Positions 9,995 through 18,867 are shown, counted from the stretch's first letter. The stretch: DNA of 64,000 nt from Bacteroides fragilis NCTC 9343 (GCF_000025985.1 NC_003228.3:2852001-2916000), one strand, 5' to 3'. The notes: a model not told the origin generated them from the sequence alone. A program made the numbers and translations.

Positions 9995-10082
9995 GAATAG
10001 TTATTTATATAATTCGCTTATTGACTATCTTTTATATAATAGTCTAAATCCTTTTTCCTTAACAAGTGTTTAAAACAGGGGG

Positions 10083-10090
10083 CAAAGATA
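10083..10090 (-). promoter_or_regulatory. -7 promoter element of spt
   Basis: TATCTTTG on the minus strand fits the Bacteroidetes -7 consensus TAnnTTTG. Transcription would start near 10076, leaving a leader of about 80 bases to ATG 9994. The leader holds an inverted repeat GACTAT-N10-ATAGTC at 10023-10044. No clear -33 TTTG was found. Confidence 0.5.
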
Positions 10091-10185
10091 ACAAAATATG
10101 TTTTTAGCTGTTCTTTTTCTATGAAAAAATATACTCTTTATAGTTTTAGAAAGCTGTGAAAGGGCAAAAATTAAGATATTTATAT

Positions 10186-10193
10186 TACTTTTG
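10186..10193 (+). promoter_or_regulatory. -7 promoter element of the lipid kinase gene
   Basis: TACTTTTG matches TAnnTTTG on the plus strand. The expected transcription start is near 10200. The leader would be about 10 bases if translation began at ATG 10211 and about 28 if it began at 10229, which favours the second start. Confidence 0.5.
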
Positions 10194-10228
10194 CCGACCA
10201 CAACATATAAATGATGGAACCAACTTGC

Positions 10229-11272
10229 ATGAGCGAAAACAAGAAAAAAATAATATTCATCGTTAATCCAATTTCGGGTACACAAAGTAAGGAACTTGTT
10301 CTGAGTCTACTGGATGAAAAGATAGATAAGGAAATGTATACTTGGGAAGTTGTGTATACCGAAAGAGCCGGACATGCAATCGAAATAGCAGCAGATGCGG
10401 CAGATAAAAATACAGATATAGTAGTTGCTGTAGGAGGAGACGGAACAATTAATGAAATTGCCCGTTCATTGGTACACACCAATACAGCATTGGGAATTAT
10501 CCCTTGCGGCTCTGGAAACGGATTAGCACGGCATCTTCAAATTTCAATGGATCCGCGTAAAGCACTTGAAATTTTGAATGATGGGATAATCGATATCATA
10601 GATTACGGAAAAATAAATGGCACAGACTTTTTTTGTACTTGCGGAGTAGGGTTTGACGCTTTTGTAAGTCTGAAATTTGCTAATGCCGGCAAACGTGGAC
10701 TGCTGACTTATCTAGAGAAAACCCTGCAGGAAAGTCTAAAGTATCAACCTGAAACTTATGAATTGGAAACAGAAGATGGTACTTCCAAATATAAAGCCTT
10801 TCTCATTGCTTGCGGCAACGCTTCTCAATACGGGAACAATGCTTATATAGCCCCACAGGCCACTCTGACAGATGGTTTGTTAGATGTAACCATTCTCGAA
10901 CCGTTTACGGTATTAGATGTTCCGGCACTAGCCTTTCAGCTCTTCAATAAAACTATTGACCAAAACAGTCGCATTAAAACTTTCCGTTGCAAAAAGTTAT
11001 GTATTCATCGCAGTTCGCCGGGTGTTGTCCATTTTGACGGTGATCCGATGCAGGCTGACGAAGATATCAAAATAGAACTGATTCAGAAAGGACTGCGGGT
11101 CGTTGTACCTGGTGATAAAAAAAAAGATAATCCCAACGTATTACAAAAAGCACAAGAATACGTAAACGGTATTAAATTGATAAACGAAGCTATAGTAGAA
11201 GATATAGCACATAAAAATAAAGTTATTCTGAAGAAGAATAAGCAGCTGATACAAAAACTTACTAAAAAATAG
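10229..11272 (+). CDS. Diacylglycerol kinase-family lipid kinase
   Basis: A 347-residue protein from ATG 10229 (353 from ATG 10211). The sequence opens with IIFIVNPISG and carries the nucleotide-binding motif VGGDGTINE and then PCGSGNGLAR, the hallmarks of the DAGK catalytic domain (YegS/DgkB/sphingosine kinase superfamily). These cytosolic or peripheral enzymes phosphorylate a lipid hydroxyl group with ATP. The basic C-terminal tail of about 50 residues, rich in Lys, may bind membrane. It is divergent from serine palmitoyltransferase, so a sphingoid base or ceramide is a reasonable alternative substrate to diacylglycerol; that is inference only. Confidence 0.85.
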   Translation: MSENKKKIIFIVNPISGTQSKELVLSLLDEKIDKEMYTWEVVYTERAGHAIEIAADAADKNTDIVVAVGGDGTINEIARSLVHTNTALGIIPCGSGNGLARHLQISMDPRKALEILNDGIIDIIDYGKINGTDFFCTCGVGFDAFVSLKFANAGKRGLLTYLEKTLQESLKYQPETYELETEDGTSKYKAFLIACGNASQYGNNAYIAPQATLTDGLLDVTILEPFTVLDVPALAFQLFNKTIDQNSRIKTFRCKKLCIHRSSPGVVHFDGDPMQADEDIKIELIQKGLRVVVPGDKKKDNPNVLQKAQEYVNGIKLINEAIVEDIAHKNKVILKKNKQLIQKLTKK

Positions 11273-11307
11273 ACCTTTGGAAATAACACGGAATCCGAAT
11301 TAATATG

Positions 11308-11315
11308 TACTTTTG
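11308..11315 (+). promoter_or_regulatory. -7 promoter element of aspS
   Basis: TACTTTTG matches TAnnTTTG and lies 38 bases before the aspS ATG, so aspS probably has its own promoter as well as any read-through from the lipid kinase gene. Confidence 0.5.
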
Positions 11316-11353
11316 CAGACTACTTTAACAAAAATATAAATAATATATTAAAT

Positions 11354-13111
11354 ATGTTCAGAACGCACACGTGCGGAGAGTTAAGAATCTCCGATGTTAA
11401 TAAACAAGTCAAGCTGTCGGGATGGGTACAGCGCAGCCGTAAAATGGGAGGTATGACTTTTGTTGACCTTCGTGATCGCTACGGTATCACTCAATTAGTA
11501 TTTAATGAAGAAATAGACGCTGAGCTTTGCGAACGTGCCAATAAATTGGGTCGTGAATTCGTCATACAGATTGTCGGAACCGTAAACGAACGTTTCAGCA
11601 AAAACAGTCATATCCCGACCGGTGACATCGAAATCATCGTTTCGGAACTGAATATCCTGAACTCAGCCATTACTCCTCCTTTTACTATCGAGGACAACAC
11701 CGACGGTGGTGATGATATCCGCATGAAATACCGTTATCTGGACTTACGCCGTAGTGCTGTTCGTTCAAATTTGGAATTACGTCACAAAATGACGATCGAG
11801 GTTCGCAGTTATCTCGATAAACTGGGTTTCTTGGAAGTGGAAACTCCGGTATTGATCGGTTCAACTCCTGAAGGAGCACGTGACTTTGTAGTACCTTCCC
11901 GCATGAATCCGGGACAATTCTACGCATTACCGCAATCTCCGCAGACACTGAAACAGCTATTGATGGTTTCCGGTTTCGATCGTTATTTCCAGATAGCCAA
12001 ATGTTTCCGTGACGAAGACCTGCGTGCCGACCGCCAGCCTGAGTTCACTCAGATTGACTGCGAAATGAGTTTCGTAGAGCAGGAAGATGTGATTACTACA
12101 TTTGAAGGAATGGCCAAACACCTGTTTAAGGTGATCCGTAATATCGAACTGACCGAGCCATTCCCACGTATGCCTTGGAGCGAAGCAATGAGATTGTACG
12201 GTAGCGATAAACCGGACATTCGCTTCGGTATGCAATTCGTCGAATTAATGGATATCTTAAAAGGGCACGGTTTCTCTGTATTCGATAATGCCACATATAT
12301 TGGCGGTATTTGTGCCGAGGGTGCAGCCGGCTATACCCGTAAGCAACTGGATGCCTTGACCGAATTTGTGAAAAAGCCACAAATCGGTGCAAAAGGTATG
12401 GTCTATGCCCGTATCGAAGCTGACGGTACTGTGAAATCAAGCGTTGACAAGTTCTATACACAAGAAGTTTTGCAACAATTGAAGGAAGCATTCGGTGCCA
12501 AACCCGGTGACCTAATCTTGATTTTATCGGGAGATGATGCCATGAAAACTCGTAAGCAGCTTTGTGAATTACGTCTAGAAATGGGTAATCAATTGGGATT
12601 ACGGGATAAAAACACATTTGCATGTTTGTGGGTTGTGGACTTCCCTCTATTTGAATGGAGCGAAGAAGAAGGCAGATTAATGGCTATGCACCATCCGTTT
12701 ACCTCACCCAAACCGGAAGATATCCATCTGCTGGATACAAATCCTGCTGCTGTGCGCGCTAATGCTTACGATATGGTAATCAATGGTGTAGAAGTAGGAG
12801 GGGGATCAATCCGTATCCACGATAGCCAGTTGCAGAACAAAATGTTCGAATTACTCGGATTTACCCCGGAGCGTGCGCAAGAGCAGTTCGGCTTCTTGAT
12901 GAATGCCTTCAAGTTTGGTGCGCCTCCTCATGGCGGACTGGCTTACGGATTAGATCGTTGGGTATCTCTTTTTGCCGGACTGGACTCAATCCGTGACTGC
13001 ATTGCATTCCCGAAAAATAACTCCGGTCGTGACGTTATGTTGGATGCTCCTGCAGCACTCGATCCGTCACAACTGGAAGAACTGAACCTGATTGTAGATA
13101 TTAAGGAGTAA
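11354..13111 (+). CDS. aspS: Aspartate--tRNA ligase
   Basis: A 585-residue class II aminoacyl-tRNA synthetase that charges tRNA-Asp, of the usual length for the bacterial form. It has an N-terminal OB-fold anticodon-binding domain (about 1-105), a catalytic core with motif 2 [14 protein letters not shown] at 218-231, a bacterial GAD insertion in the middle, and motif 3 GLAYGLDR at 528-535. Bacteria without AsnRS/GlnRS may use a non-discriminating form; this cannot be told here. The stop TAA abuts the GTG start of the next gene, so the two are translationally coupled. Confidence 0.97.
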   Translation: MFRTHTCGELRISDVNKQVKLSGWVQRSRKMGGMTFVDLRDRYGITQLVFNEEIDAELCERANKLGREFVIQIVGTVNERFSKNSHIPTGDIEIIVSELNILNSAITPPFTIEDNTDGGDDIRMKYRYLDLRRSAVRSNLELRHKMTIEVRSYLDKLGFLEVETPVLIGSTPEGARDFVVPSRMNPGQFYALPQSPQTLKQLLMVSGFDRYFQIAKCFRDEDLRADRQPEFTQIDCEMSFVEQEDVITTFEGMAKHLFKVIRNIELTEPFPRMPWSEAMRLYGSDKPDIRFGMQFVELMDILKGHGFSVFDNATYIGGICAEGAAGYTRKQLDALTEFVKKPQIGAKGMVYARIEADGTVKSSVDKFYTQEVLQQLKEAFGAKPGDLILILSGDDAMKTRKQLCELRLEMGNQLGLRDKNTFACLWVVDFPLFEWSEEEGRLMAMHHPFTSPKPEDIHLLDTNPAAVRANAYDMVINGVEVGGGSIRIHDSQLQNKMFELLGFTPERAQEQFGFLMNAFKFGAPPHGGLAYGLDRWVSLFAGLDSIRDCIAFPKNNSGRDVMLDAPAALDPSQLEELNLIVDIKE

Positions 13112-13495
13112 GTGAAAGAGTCGGTACGCATTTTTAGATTTGCCGTAATTGGTACGCTCAATGCATTAATCACAGCTTTTGTTATTTGGTTGATGATGGA
13201 TGAATTGTCATACGATTACATTCCGGCCAATATTACAGCGTACATAGTAGCCCAAATTCATAACTTTATTTGGAGTAAATATTGGATCTTTCCGATTGAA
13301 AATAAAAAGAACAACATTTGGAAGCAGATGTTGTTCTTCTGTTCTGCTTTCGGATTGGCATATAGTGCCCAGTTCTTGTTTTTAGTCACACTTGTAGAGT
13401 GTGGAGATGTAAACGAGTATCTGGCACAATTCCTGGGGCTGTTTATCTACGGAACAGTAAACTTCATCGTTAATAAGAAGCTTACATTCAGATAA
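13112..13495 (+). CDS. GtrA family membrane protein
   Basis: A 127-residue protein starting at GTG 13112, directly after the aspS stop (TAAGTG). It has four predicted hydrophobic segments: about residues 7-28, 35-55, 72-95 and 100-122. The FAVIGTLNALI opening and the ending VNFIVNKKLTFR are typical of GtrA-like proteins, small membrane proteins that flip or help transfer polyprenyl-linked sugars in cell-surface glycan synthesis. No in-frame ATG precedes the first helix, which supports the GTG start. No glycosyltransferase sits beside it, so its partner is unknown. It is followed by a terminator. Confidence 0.8.
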   Translation: MKESVRIFRFAVIGTLNALITAFVIWLMMDELSYDYIPANITAYIVAQIHNFIWSKYWIFPIENKKNNIWKQMLFFCSAFGLAYSAQFLFLVTLVECGDVNEYLAQFLGLFIYGTVNFIVNKKLTFR

Positions 13496-13514
13496 AATAG
13501 TGCTTAAGATAATG

Positions 13515-13556
13515 AAAAATCCCGCAGAGTGTAAAAAACTCTACGGGATTTTTTTA
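13515..13556. terminator. Bidirectional intrinsic terminator
   Basis: AATCCCG-C-AGAGT (from 13518) pairs with ACTCT-A-CGGGATT (to 13550), with one mismatch and a 7-base loop. A-runs on the left and T-runs on the right suit termination from both sides. It lies between the convergent gtrA-like gene and aguB. Confidence 0.8.
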
Positions 13557-13574
13557 TCAGAGAGAGAAATCATT

Positions 13575-14459
13575 TCAATCAATAAAACGTTTTGTTAAAT
13601 TCCCATATTCATCTATCCTCCGATCACGAAGAAATGGCCACCAACGACGCACATTCTCCGAACGTTCAAGATCCACCTCAACAATCATATTTTCAGAGCG
13701 GTCATTTCCCGCCTGAGCCAGGTATTCACCCTGCGGTCCGGCAACAAAACTATTTCCCCAAAATAATATCCCGTTGGTCTGTCCTGACGGATCAGGTTCG
13801 TGACCGACACGATTGACTGAAATCACCGGAAGCCCATTGGCTACCGCATGCGCACGCTGAGAAATAATCCAAGCATTGAGCTGACGTTTCTTTTCGTCAT
13901 CTGTATCTGTACTCTCCCAACCGATAGCAGTAGGATAAATCAAAATCTCAGCTCCTTTCAACGCCATCAGGCGAGCAGCTTCCGGATACCATTGATCCCA
14001 GCAAACCAACACACCCAACTTGCCTAAAGAGGTCTGAATCGGTTCAAAGCCAATATCTCCCGGAGTAAAATAGAATTTCTCGTAATAAGCCGGATCATCA
14101 GGAATATGCATCTTACGATATTTTCCGGCAATACTTCCATCCCGGTCAAAGACAACAGCTGTATTATGATATAGTCCCGGAGCACGTTTCTCAAACAAAG
14201 AAGTAACAAGCACTATCCGATTGGCTGCCGCCAGTTCGGAATAGAATCCGGTAGAAGGGCCAGGAATGGGTTCTGCCAGTTCAAATAAATCCGTATTCTC
14301 TGTCTGACAGAAATACAAAGAATTATGAAGTTCTTGCAGAACAACAAGTTGAGCGCCATTAGCGGCACATGCTTCAATACTTTTAGCCAGGTTCATCAGG
14401 TTTATCCTAATATCTGATGTGTTAGCCTGTTGAATGATTCCTACTTTTATTTTTCTCAT
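13575..14459 (-). CDS. aguB: N-carbamoylputrescine amidase
   Basis: A 294-residue nitrilase-superfamily hydrolase with the full catalytic triad: Glu43 in LQELH, Lys116 in KYRKMHIP, and Cys153 in LVCWDQW. The YYEKFYFTPGD and CWDQWYPE segments are characteristic of AguB. It hydrolyses N-carbamoylputrescine to putrescine, CO2 and ammonia, the last step of the agmatine route to polyamines. The gene starts 11 bases after the end of the agmatine deiminase gene, which makes the preceding intermediate, so the two act in sequence from one operon. Confidence 0.93.
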   Translation of the reverse strand: MRKIKVGIIQQANTSDIRINLMNLAKSIEACAANGAQLVVLQELHNSLYFCQTENTDLFELAEPIPGPSTGFYSELAAANRIVLVTSLFEKRAPGLYHNTAVVFDRDGSIAGKYRKMHIPDDPAYYEKFYFTPGDIGFEPIQTSLGKLGVLVCWDQWYPEAARLMALKGAEILIYPTAIGWESTDTDDEKKRQLNAWIISQRAHAVANGLPVISVNRVGHEPDPSGQTNGILFWGNSFVAGPQGEYLAQAGNDRSENMIVEVDLERSENVRRWWPFLRDRRIDEYGNLTKRFID

Positions 14460-14470
14460 ACTTTAATTTA

Positions 14471-15496
14471 TTATTTAATCACTCCTGTCGGATATTGCAT
14501 CGTCACACAATGCAAAGATCCATGCTGCTTAATAAGTGCACGGCAATCAATGCCTACCACTTCGTATGTCGGAAAAGCCTCACACAGCACTTCTTTCGCC
14601 AATTTATCATTTTCCGGTTGATTATAAGTCGGATAAAGTACAACATCATTCATTATCAAAAAATTGGCATACGTTGCAGGCAATCTCTCTCCCTCTACTT
14701 CTATTTTGTCTGCCATAGGCAATGCCAATAAACGATAAGGAGCACCTGATGTAGTGCGGAACGTTTTCAATTGCTCTTCCATTTTGCATAGCGCCTCGTA
14801 ATGTTCATCTTCAGAGTCGGTACACTTTACATACGCAATAGTATCCGGAGAACAAAAGCGAGCCAATGTATCTATATGGCTATCCGTATCATCTCCCGAT
14901 AAGTATCCATGATCGAGCCATAAAACCCGTTGTAAATGGAATACTCTGCAAAGATATTCTTCTATATCAACACGATTCATCGGCGAATTACGATGTGGAG
15001 ACAATAAACATTCGGAAGTTGTGAGCAAAGTACCGGCTCCGTCACTTTCGATGGAACCACCTTCGAGTACAAAATTCAGACAATCTTTATATTGCCCTTT
15101 CAGTGCACCGACTTCTACTGCCCGGCGAGTTATCTGATTATCTAAACGAGCCTCAAACTTTTCTCCCCAACCATTAAAAGTAAAATCCAGCAAACTTGCT
15201 CCACCTGTATCCATCAAAGTAATTGCTCCATGATCGCGCGCCCAAGTATCATTCGTGTCGCACTTCAGGAAACGTACATTATCCATATTCACCGTACCAA
15301 TGATCTGCTTACGCACCTCCTCAGGATAGGGGGTGACAATAAGCAAAAGTTCACGTTTCGCAATCTCACGGGCTATATTTATAAAACATTCCTGAACTTC
15401 AGCCAACATATATGCCCAGTCTGTCCCGGCATGCGGCCAAGTTAGTTGTATACCACTTTGCAGAAACCACTCTGCAGGCAAGAAGGGGGCTAACAT
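14471..15496 (-). CDS. aguA: Agmatine deiminase
   Basis: This enzyme converts agmatine to N-carbamoylputrescine and ammonia, using a catalytic cysteine of the peptidyl-arginine-deiminase fold. Visible motifs are PAEWFLQSG and LTWPHAGTDW near the N-terminus, WARDHG, EGGSIE, GDDTDSHID (catalytic His and Asp) and GSLHCVT with the nucleophile Cys 11 residues before the end. The start is uncertain. ATG 15496 gives 341 residues beginning just before the conserved PAEW; ATG 15613 gives 380 residues with a plausible but unrecognised extra N-terminus. The upstream DUF2148 gene is 53 bases from the longer form. Operon with aguB. Confidence 0.9.
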   Translation of the reverse strand: MLAPFLPAEWFLQSGIQLTWPHAGTDWAYMLAEVQECFINIAREIAKRELLLIVTPYPEEVRKQIIGTVNMDNVRFLKCDTNDTWARDHGAITLMDTGGASLLDFTFNGWGEKFEARLDNQITRRAVEVGALKGQYKDCLNFVLEGGSIESDGAGTLLTTSECLLSPHRNSPMNRVDIEEYLCRVFHLQRVLWLDHGYLSGDDTDSHIDTLARFCSPDTIAYVKCTDSEDEHYEALCKMEEQLKTFRTTSGAPYRLLALPMADKIEVEGERLPATYANFLIMNDVVLYPTYNQPENDKLAKEVLCEAFPTYEVVGIDCRALIKQHGSLHCVTMQYPTGVIK

Positions 15497-15666
15497 CTCT
15501 ACTTGATCATTAACAGTTAAACCAAAGTTCAATTGCAAATCTTTCTCTGTGCCTCCTGAAGTAGGAAGACCAACCATTATTCCCATTTTTTTAGTTTTTA
15601 AAGAATAAATCATAAATAGCGAACGGACACTACACCAATAGTAATAAATGCCACTCGCTACCTATA

Positions 15667-16194
15667 TTACTTAGGTTTACGATCGAAAAAAGGATTCTTG
15701 GAAGAAGCACTAACCGGGATAGCCATTACCTGACGACATCCTTTCAACCACTCAAGACGTTGGGCAGCCAATCCGGCTGAGAACATGACACGGGTATCTA
15801 CGCGCAAATCAGCCGCTGTAGCGCATGCCGAACCAATTGCAATGCCTACATCAATGCTATTCAACGCACAGGGGACACCTTCAGAACGTCCGGAACATGT
15901 AGCATATCCACAATGACCGCAATTCAATCCTTGAGCTTGCTCACGCGTACCTATTAATAAGATACACTCAGCCTGAAGAATATTATCTGCATCCCGCAAA
16001 AAGAATTTCATACCAAACTCTTCGAACATGGCTTTCAACGTATCCGAGAGTTGCTGTATTTCTTCACCGGTAACAATTGCAGTTTCTATGATGTCAATTC
16101 CTTTTCCCTTAGGGGCCGTACGGGCAGCAGTCATCATCTGCCGTGCCACATTTAATACATGTTCGTGGCGACTGTCTCGTTCGTTCAGTATCAT
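15667..16194 (-). CDS. DUF2148 ferredoxin-like domain protein
   Basis: A 175-residue protein from ATG 16194 (191 if ATG 16242 were used). The -7 box at 16218-16225 lies between the two candidate starts and puts the transcript start near 16211, so only 16194 is on the message. It has cysteine clusters LNCGHCGYATC and VPCALN that could bind a metal or Fe-S centre, and matches the DUF2148 family, whose function is not known. It heads the agmatine operon (53-170 bases before aguA, depending on its start) but I see no enzymatic link to polyamine synthesis. Confidence 0.75.
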   Translation of the reverse strand: MILNERDSRHEHVLNVARQMMTAARTAPKGKGIDIIETAIVTGEEIQQLSDTLKAMFEEFGMKFFLRDADNILQAECILLIGTREQAQGLNCGHCGYATCSGRSEGVPCALNSIDVGIAIGSACATAADLRVDTRVMFSAGLAAQRLEWLKGCRQVMAIPVSASSKNPFFDRKPK

Positions 16195-16217
16195 ATCTCG
16201 TTCATTAATTAGTGACA

Positions 16218-16225
16218 CAAAGATA
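16218..16225 (-). promoter_or_regulatory. -7 promoter element of the DUF2148-aguA-aguB operon
   Basis: TATCTTTG on the minus strand matches TAnnTTTG. It lies downstream of ATG 16242 and upstream of ATG 16194, so it decides the start of the DUF2148 gene. It is back-to-back with the fetA promoter 32 bases away. Confidence 0.55.
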
Positions 16226-16257
16226 AAAGAAATCCCGCACATATTATGAATTTTGAC

Positions 16258-16265
16258 TAACTTTG
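16258..16265 (+). promoter_or_regulatory. -7 promoter element of the fetAB operon
   Basis: TAACTTTG matches TAnnTTTG, 23 bases before the ATG at 16289. Confidence 0.5.
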
Positions 16266-16288
16266 CAAGATAGATTTAAAGATACACG

Positions 16289-16909
16289 ATGTTACAAATA
16301 GACAATGCATGCATTGCTTTCGGCGAGGATATACTCTTCTCGGAATTTTGTATGCGACTAAATAAAGGCGAGACAGCTTGCATAGCAGGTCAATCAGGAC
16401 GTGGAAAAACCTCTCTACTCAATGCAATCATGGGATTTGTCCCATTAAGAAAAGGCAAAATCAAAGTAGGAGGTATCTTGCTTGAACCTACTACTATCGA
16501 TGCCATACGCAGACATATAGCTTGGATTCCACAGGAGTTAGCCCTGCCCTCCGAATGGGTAAAAGAAATGATATCGCTTCCTTTTGCATTGAAAGCCAAT
16601 CGACACATCTCTTTTTCAAAAGAAAAGCTTTTCACTTGTTTTGATGAATTAGGACTGGACAAAGAGCTCTATCAGAAACGGGTAGGCGAAATATCGGGTG
16701 GTCAGCGCCAGCGCATTATGATAGCCGTTGCAGCCATGCTGGAAAAACCTTTGATTATTGTGGATGAACCGACATCTGCACTCGATGCCGGTTCCACAGA
16801 CAAAGTTTTAGCTTTCTTCCGTAATCAGGCAGAAAAGGGAACGGCTATACTCGCCGTTTCTCATGACCGGACATTCGCTTACGGATGTAACCAGCTAATC
16901 ACACTGTAG
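16289..16909 (+). CDS. fetA: ABC transporter ATPase, FetA (YbbL)-like
   Basis: A 206-residue ATPase with Walker A GQSGRGKTS near residues 34-42, signature ISGGQRQR, and Walker B LIIVDEPTSALD. The partner three bases downstream is a UPF0014/FetB permease, and this pairing identifies the FetAB system, described in E. coli as an iron exporter that helps in oxidative stress. The substrate in Bacteroides is inferred, not shown. The promoter is divergent from the agmatine operon. Confidence 0.8.
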   Translation: MLQIDNACIAFGEDILFSEFCMRLNKGETACIAGQSGRGKTSLLNAIMGFVPLRKGKIKVGGILLEPTTIDAIRRHIAWIPQELALPSEWVKEMISLPFALKANRHISFSKEKLFTCFDELGLDKELYQKRVGEISGGQRQRIMIAVAAMLEKPLIIVDEPTSALDAGSTDKVLAFFRNQAEKGTAILAVSHDRTFAYGCNQLITL

Positions 16910-16912
16910 TAT

Positions 16913-17707
16913 ATGGGAACTATTGATATATCTTACTTTAATCTGCTTATAGGGCTACTGTTATTGGTAATCCCACTTTTTTATCTTTGGAAGTTCAAAA
17001 CCGGATTACTGAAAGCCACCCTGATAGGGACAGCACGCATGATCGTGCAACTCTTCCTGATAGGTATGTACCTGAAATACCTTTTCCTGTGGAATAACCC
17101 ATGGATTAACTTCCTGTGGGTTATCATCATGATTTTTGTAGCCGGACAAACAGCTTTGGTACGTACAGGACTTAAACGTGAAATACTCCTGATCCCTATA
17201 TCAGTAGGTTTCCTCTGTAGCGTTGTGCTGGTGGGCATGTACTTTATTGGCATTGTATTACAACTGGATAATGTATTCAGCGCCCAGTATTTTATTCCCA
17301 TTTTCGGAATCTTAATGGGAAATATGTTATCAAGCAACGTGATTGCCTTGAACACTTATTATAGTGGATTGAAACGTGAACAGCAATTGTACTGTTACCT
17401 GTTGGGCAATGGTGCCACTCGTCAGGAAGCACAGGCACCATTCATACGGGAAGCGATTATCAAATCTTTCAGCCCACTGATTGCCAATATCGCGGTTATG
17501 GGATTAGTAGCACTTCCAGGCACGATGATCGGGCAAATTTTGGGAGGCAGCAGTCCGAACGTTGCCATAAAATATCAAATGATGATTATGGTCATTACTT
17601 TCACAGCCTCTATGTTATCATTAATGATCACCATCTCGCTGGCATCCCGTAAATCGTTCGATGAATACGGACGTATTTTGCAAGTAACCAAAGAATCTCA
17701 AAAGTAG
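16913..17707 (+). CDS. fetB: UPF0014 family permease, FetB (YbbM)-like
   Basis: A 264-residue integral membrane protein with about seven hydrophobic segments. The conserved family blocks are GTARMIVQLFLIG near residues 38-50, GMLMGN-like ILMGNMLSSN in the middle, and the loop GATRQEAQAPFIREA followed by LPGTMIGQILGGSSP. It forms the membrane part of the FetAB exporter. It starts 3 bases after fetA. In E. coli the complex is tied to iron export; that role here is by family. Confidence 0.85.
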   Translation: MGTIDISYFNLLIGLLLLVIPLFYLWKFKTGLLKATLIGTARMIVQLFLIGMYLKYLFLWNNPWINFLWVIIMIFVAGQTALVRTGLKREILLIPISVGFLCSVVLVGMYFIGIVLQLDNVFSAQYFIPIFGILMGNMLSSNVIALNTYYSGLKREQQLYCYLLGNGATRQEAQAPFIREAIIKSFSPLIANIAVMGLVALPGTMIGQILGGSSPNVAIKYQMMIMVITFTASMLSLMITISLASRKSFDEYGRILQVTKESQK

Positions 17708-17714
17708 CCGTACT

Positions 17715-17987
17715 ATGACATCAACCGACTCCATTTTACAATTAATAAGTGAAATACATATCCCAGGATTTTTTATTACCGTAGACTTCCTGCAAATCGG
17801 AAAGGCTATTCCTCAAGGAATAAGCGGCTTTTTAAAAGAAAAGTACGATAAAATATCTCATGGTGCCAGCGGAAGAAAATTTATTTTCCAAGAATCAGGT
17901 TGGCGCATGGCATTTACATTCTATCCTACCGACCGGGTAGTCGATGAGAAATATGCAATGAAGAACAAAATGATAAAGAAGCGATAA
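17715..17987 (+). CDS. Hypothetical protein, 90 aa
   Basis: A small ORF starting 7 bases after fetB and probably co-transcribed. I do not recognise the family. It is soluble, with no signal peptide or helix-rich membrane segment; the C-terminal half is basic (KYDKISHGASGRKF and a KNKMIKKR tail). The tight spacing and normal codon use suggest it is translated. Apart from its position behind a metal exporter, nothing points to a function. Confidence 0.55.
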   Translation: MTSTDSILQLISEIHIPGFFITVDFLQIGKAIPQGISGFLKEKYDKISHGASGRKFIFQESGWRMAFTFYPTDRVVDEKYAMKNKMIKKR

Positions 17988-18033
17988 TTGCATGATTATT
18001 GATATAAATCAAAGCATAACTATCAATATTTAC

Positions 18034-18041
18034 TATATTTG
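18034..18041 (+). promoter_or_regulatory. -7 promoter element of the VOC-family gene
   Basis: TATATTTG matches TAnnTTTG and lies 36 bases before the ATG at 18078, giving a leader of about 30 bases. Confidence 0.45.
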
Positions 18042-18077
18042 TGCAAATATTAATAATTAATCGATACTATCAGGAAT

Positions 18078-18461
18078 ATGCACATCAGTCACATCGCCAT
18101 CTGGACTACCCGTTTAGAAGAACTTAGAAATTTCTATATCACTTATTTCAACGGAACAAGTAATGAAAAGTATATCAATCCTAAAAAAGGATTTGAATCT
18201 TATTTCATCAGTTTTGATCAGGGATTTGCTTCTCTGGAAATTATGCAAAGAGAAGATATCACAACACCTGCATTAAAAGACTGCCTCGGGTTAGCTCATT
18301 TTTCCTTTTCTGTCGGTAGCAAAGAAGCTGTATTGGAACTCACAGAACAACTCCGTAAGGATGGTTTTGTTATCGAGAGTGAGCCACGAACCACCGGAGA
18401 CGGCTATTTTGAAAGTGCTATTCTTGATCCCGAAGGAAACATAGTAGAAATCACTATTTAA
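18078..18461 (+). CDS. VOC (glyoxalase/bleomycin-resistance) family protein
   Basis: A 127-residue single-module VOC protein: beta-strand start HISHIAIWT with the first metal-ligand histidine, a middle block FASLEIMQR, a second half beginning LAHFSFSVG with a second histidine, and the ending DPEGNIVEITI with the terminal Glu ligand. The metal ligands (His, Glu, His, Glu) therefore look intact, consistent with an enzyme such as a lyase or glyoxalase I-like protein, but the substrate is unknown. It overlaps the 3' end of the opposite-strand lipoprotein gene by 8 bases. Confidence 0.8.
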   Translation: MHISHIAIWTTRLEELRNFYITYFNGTSNEKYINPKKGFESYFISFDQGFASLEIMQREDITTPALKDCLGLAHFSFSVGSKEAVLELTEQLRKDGFVIESEPRTTGDGYFESAILDPEGNIVEITI

Positions 18462-18867
18462 CGCGCCTTGCAAGTGCAGGTATATAACGGAGTTGGACGT
18501 ATTGTTCACCCGGATTGATATAGCCGTTATCCATCAAGATTTTCTTAACCTTGAAATCTTTCAGTCGGTAACGGATATATCGTTGTGCATTCCCAGGCTG
18601 TTGTTCCACAAACGACAGAAGATCGATTGTCCCATCATTCCGAATGACGACTTTAGCCTTAGCCGTACGGAAAGTAAGCACATCGTCCTTTTTCAGCTCT
18701 TTCATATGATATTTATCAAGCCAAAAAATGGCTGTCGCACGGGGAAGGCTATCGGCCTCCTCTTGCAATTCATCTTCTTCATCGATAGGAGATATAGTAG
18801 CTTCTTTGTGTTGCTGGCATGAAATAATAAAGAAAAAAGAGAAAAGTAACGGTAAAAATGCCTTCAT
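18454..18867 (-). CDS. Putative lipoprotein, 137 aa (possible DUF4891 type)
   Basis: The N-terminus MKAFLPLLFSFFFIISC is a lipoprotein signal with the lipidated Cys at residue 17, followed by an acidic linker (EEDELQEE) and a basic globular domain. It resembles the DUF4891 proteins of Bacteroides, of unknown function, but I am not certain of that match. Convergent with the VOC gene, sharing 8 bases at their 3' ends. Its promoter was not clear. Confidence 0.75.
   Translation of the reverse strand: MKAFLPLLFSFFFIISCQQHKEATISPIDEEDELQEEADSLPRATAIFWLDKYHMKELKKDDVLTFRTAKAKVVIRNDGTIDLLSFVEQQPGNAQRYIRYRLKDFKVKKILMDNGYINPGEQYVQLRYIPALARRVK

Noticed and set aside
12126..12623. 165-codon frame opposite aspS
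   Set aside because: Antisense shadow of aspS; Arg/His/Tyr-rich translation with no family resemblance.
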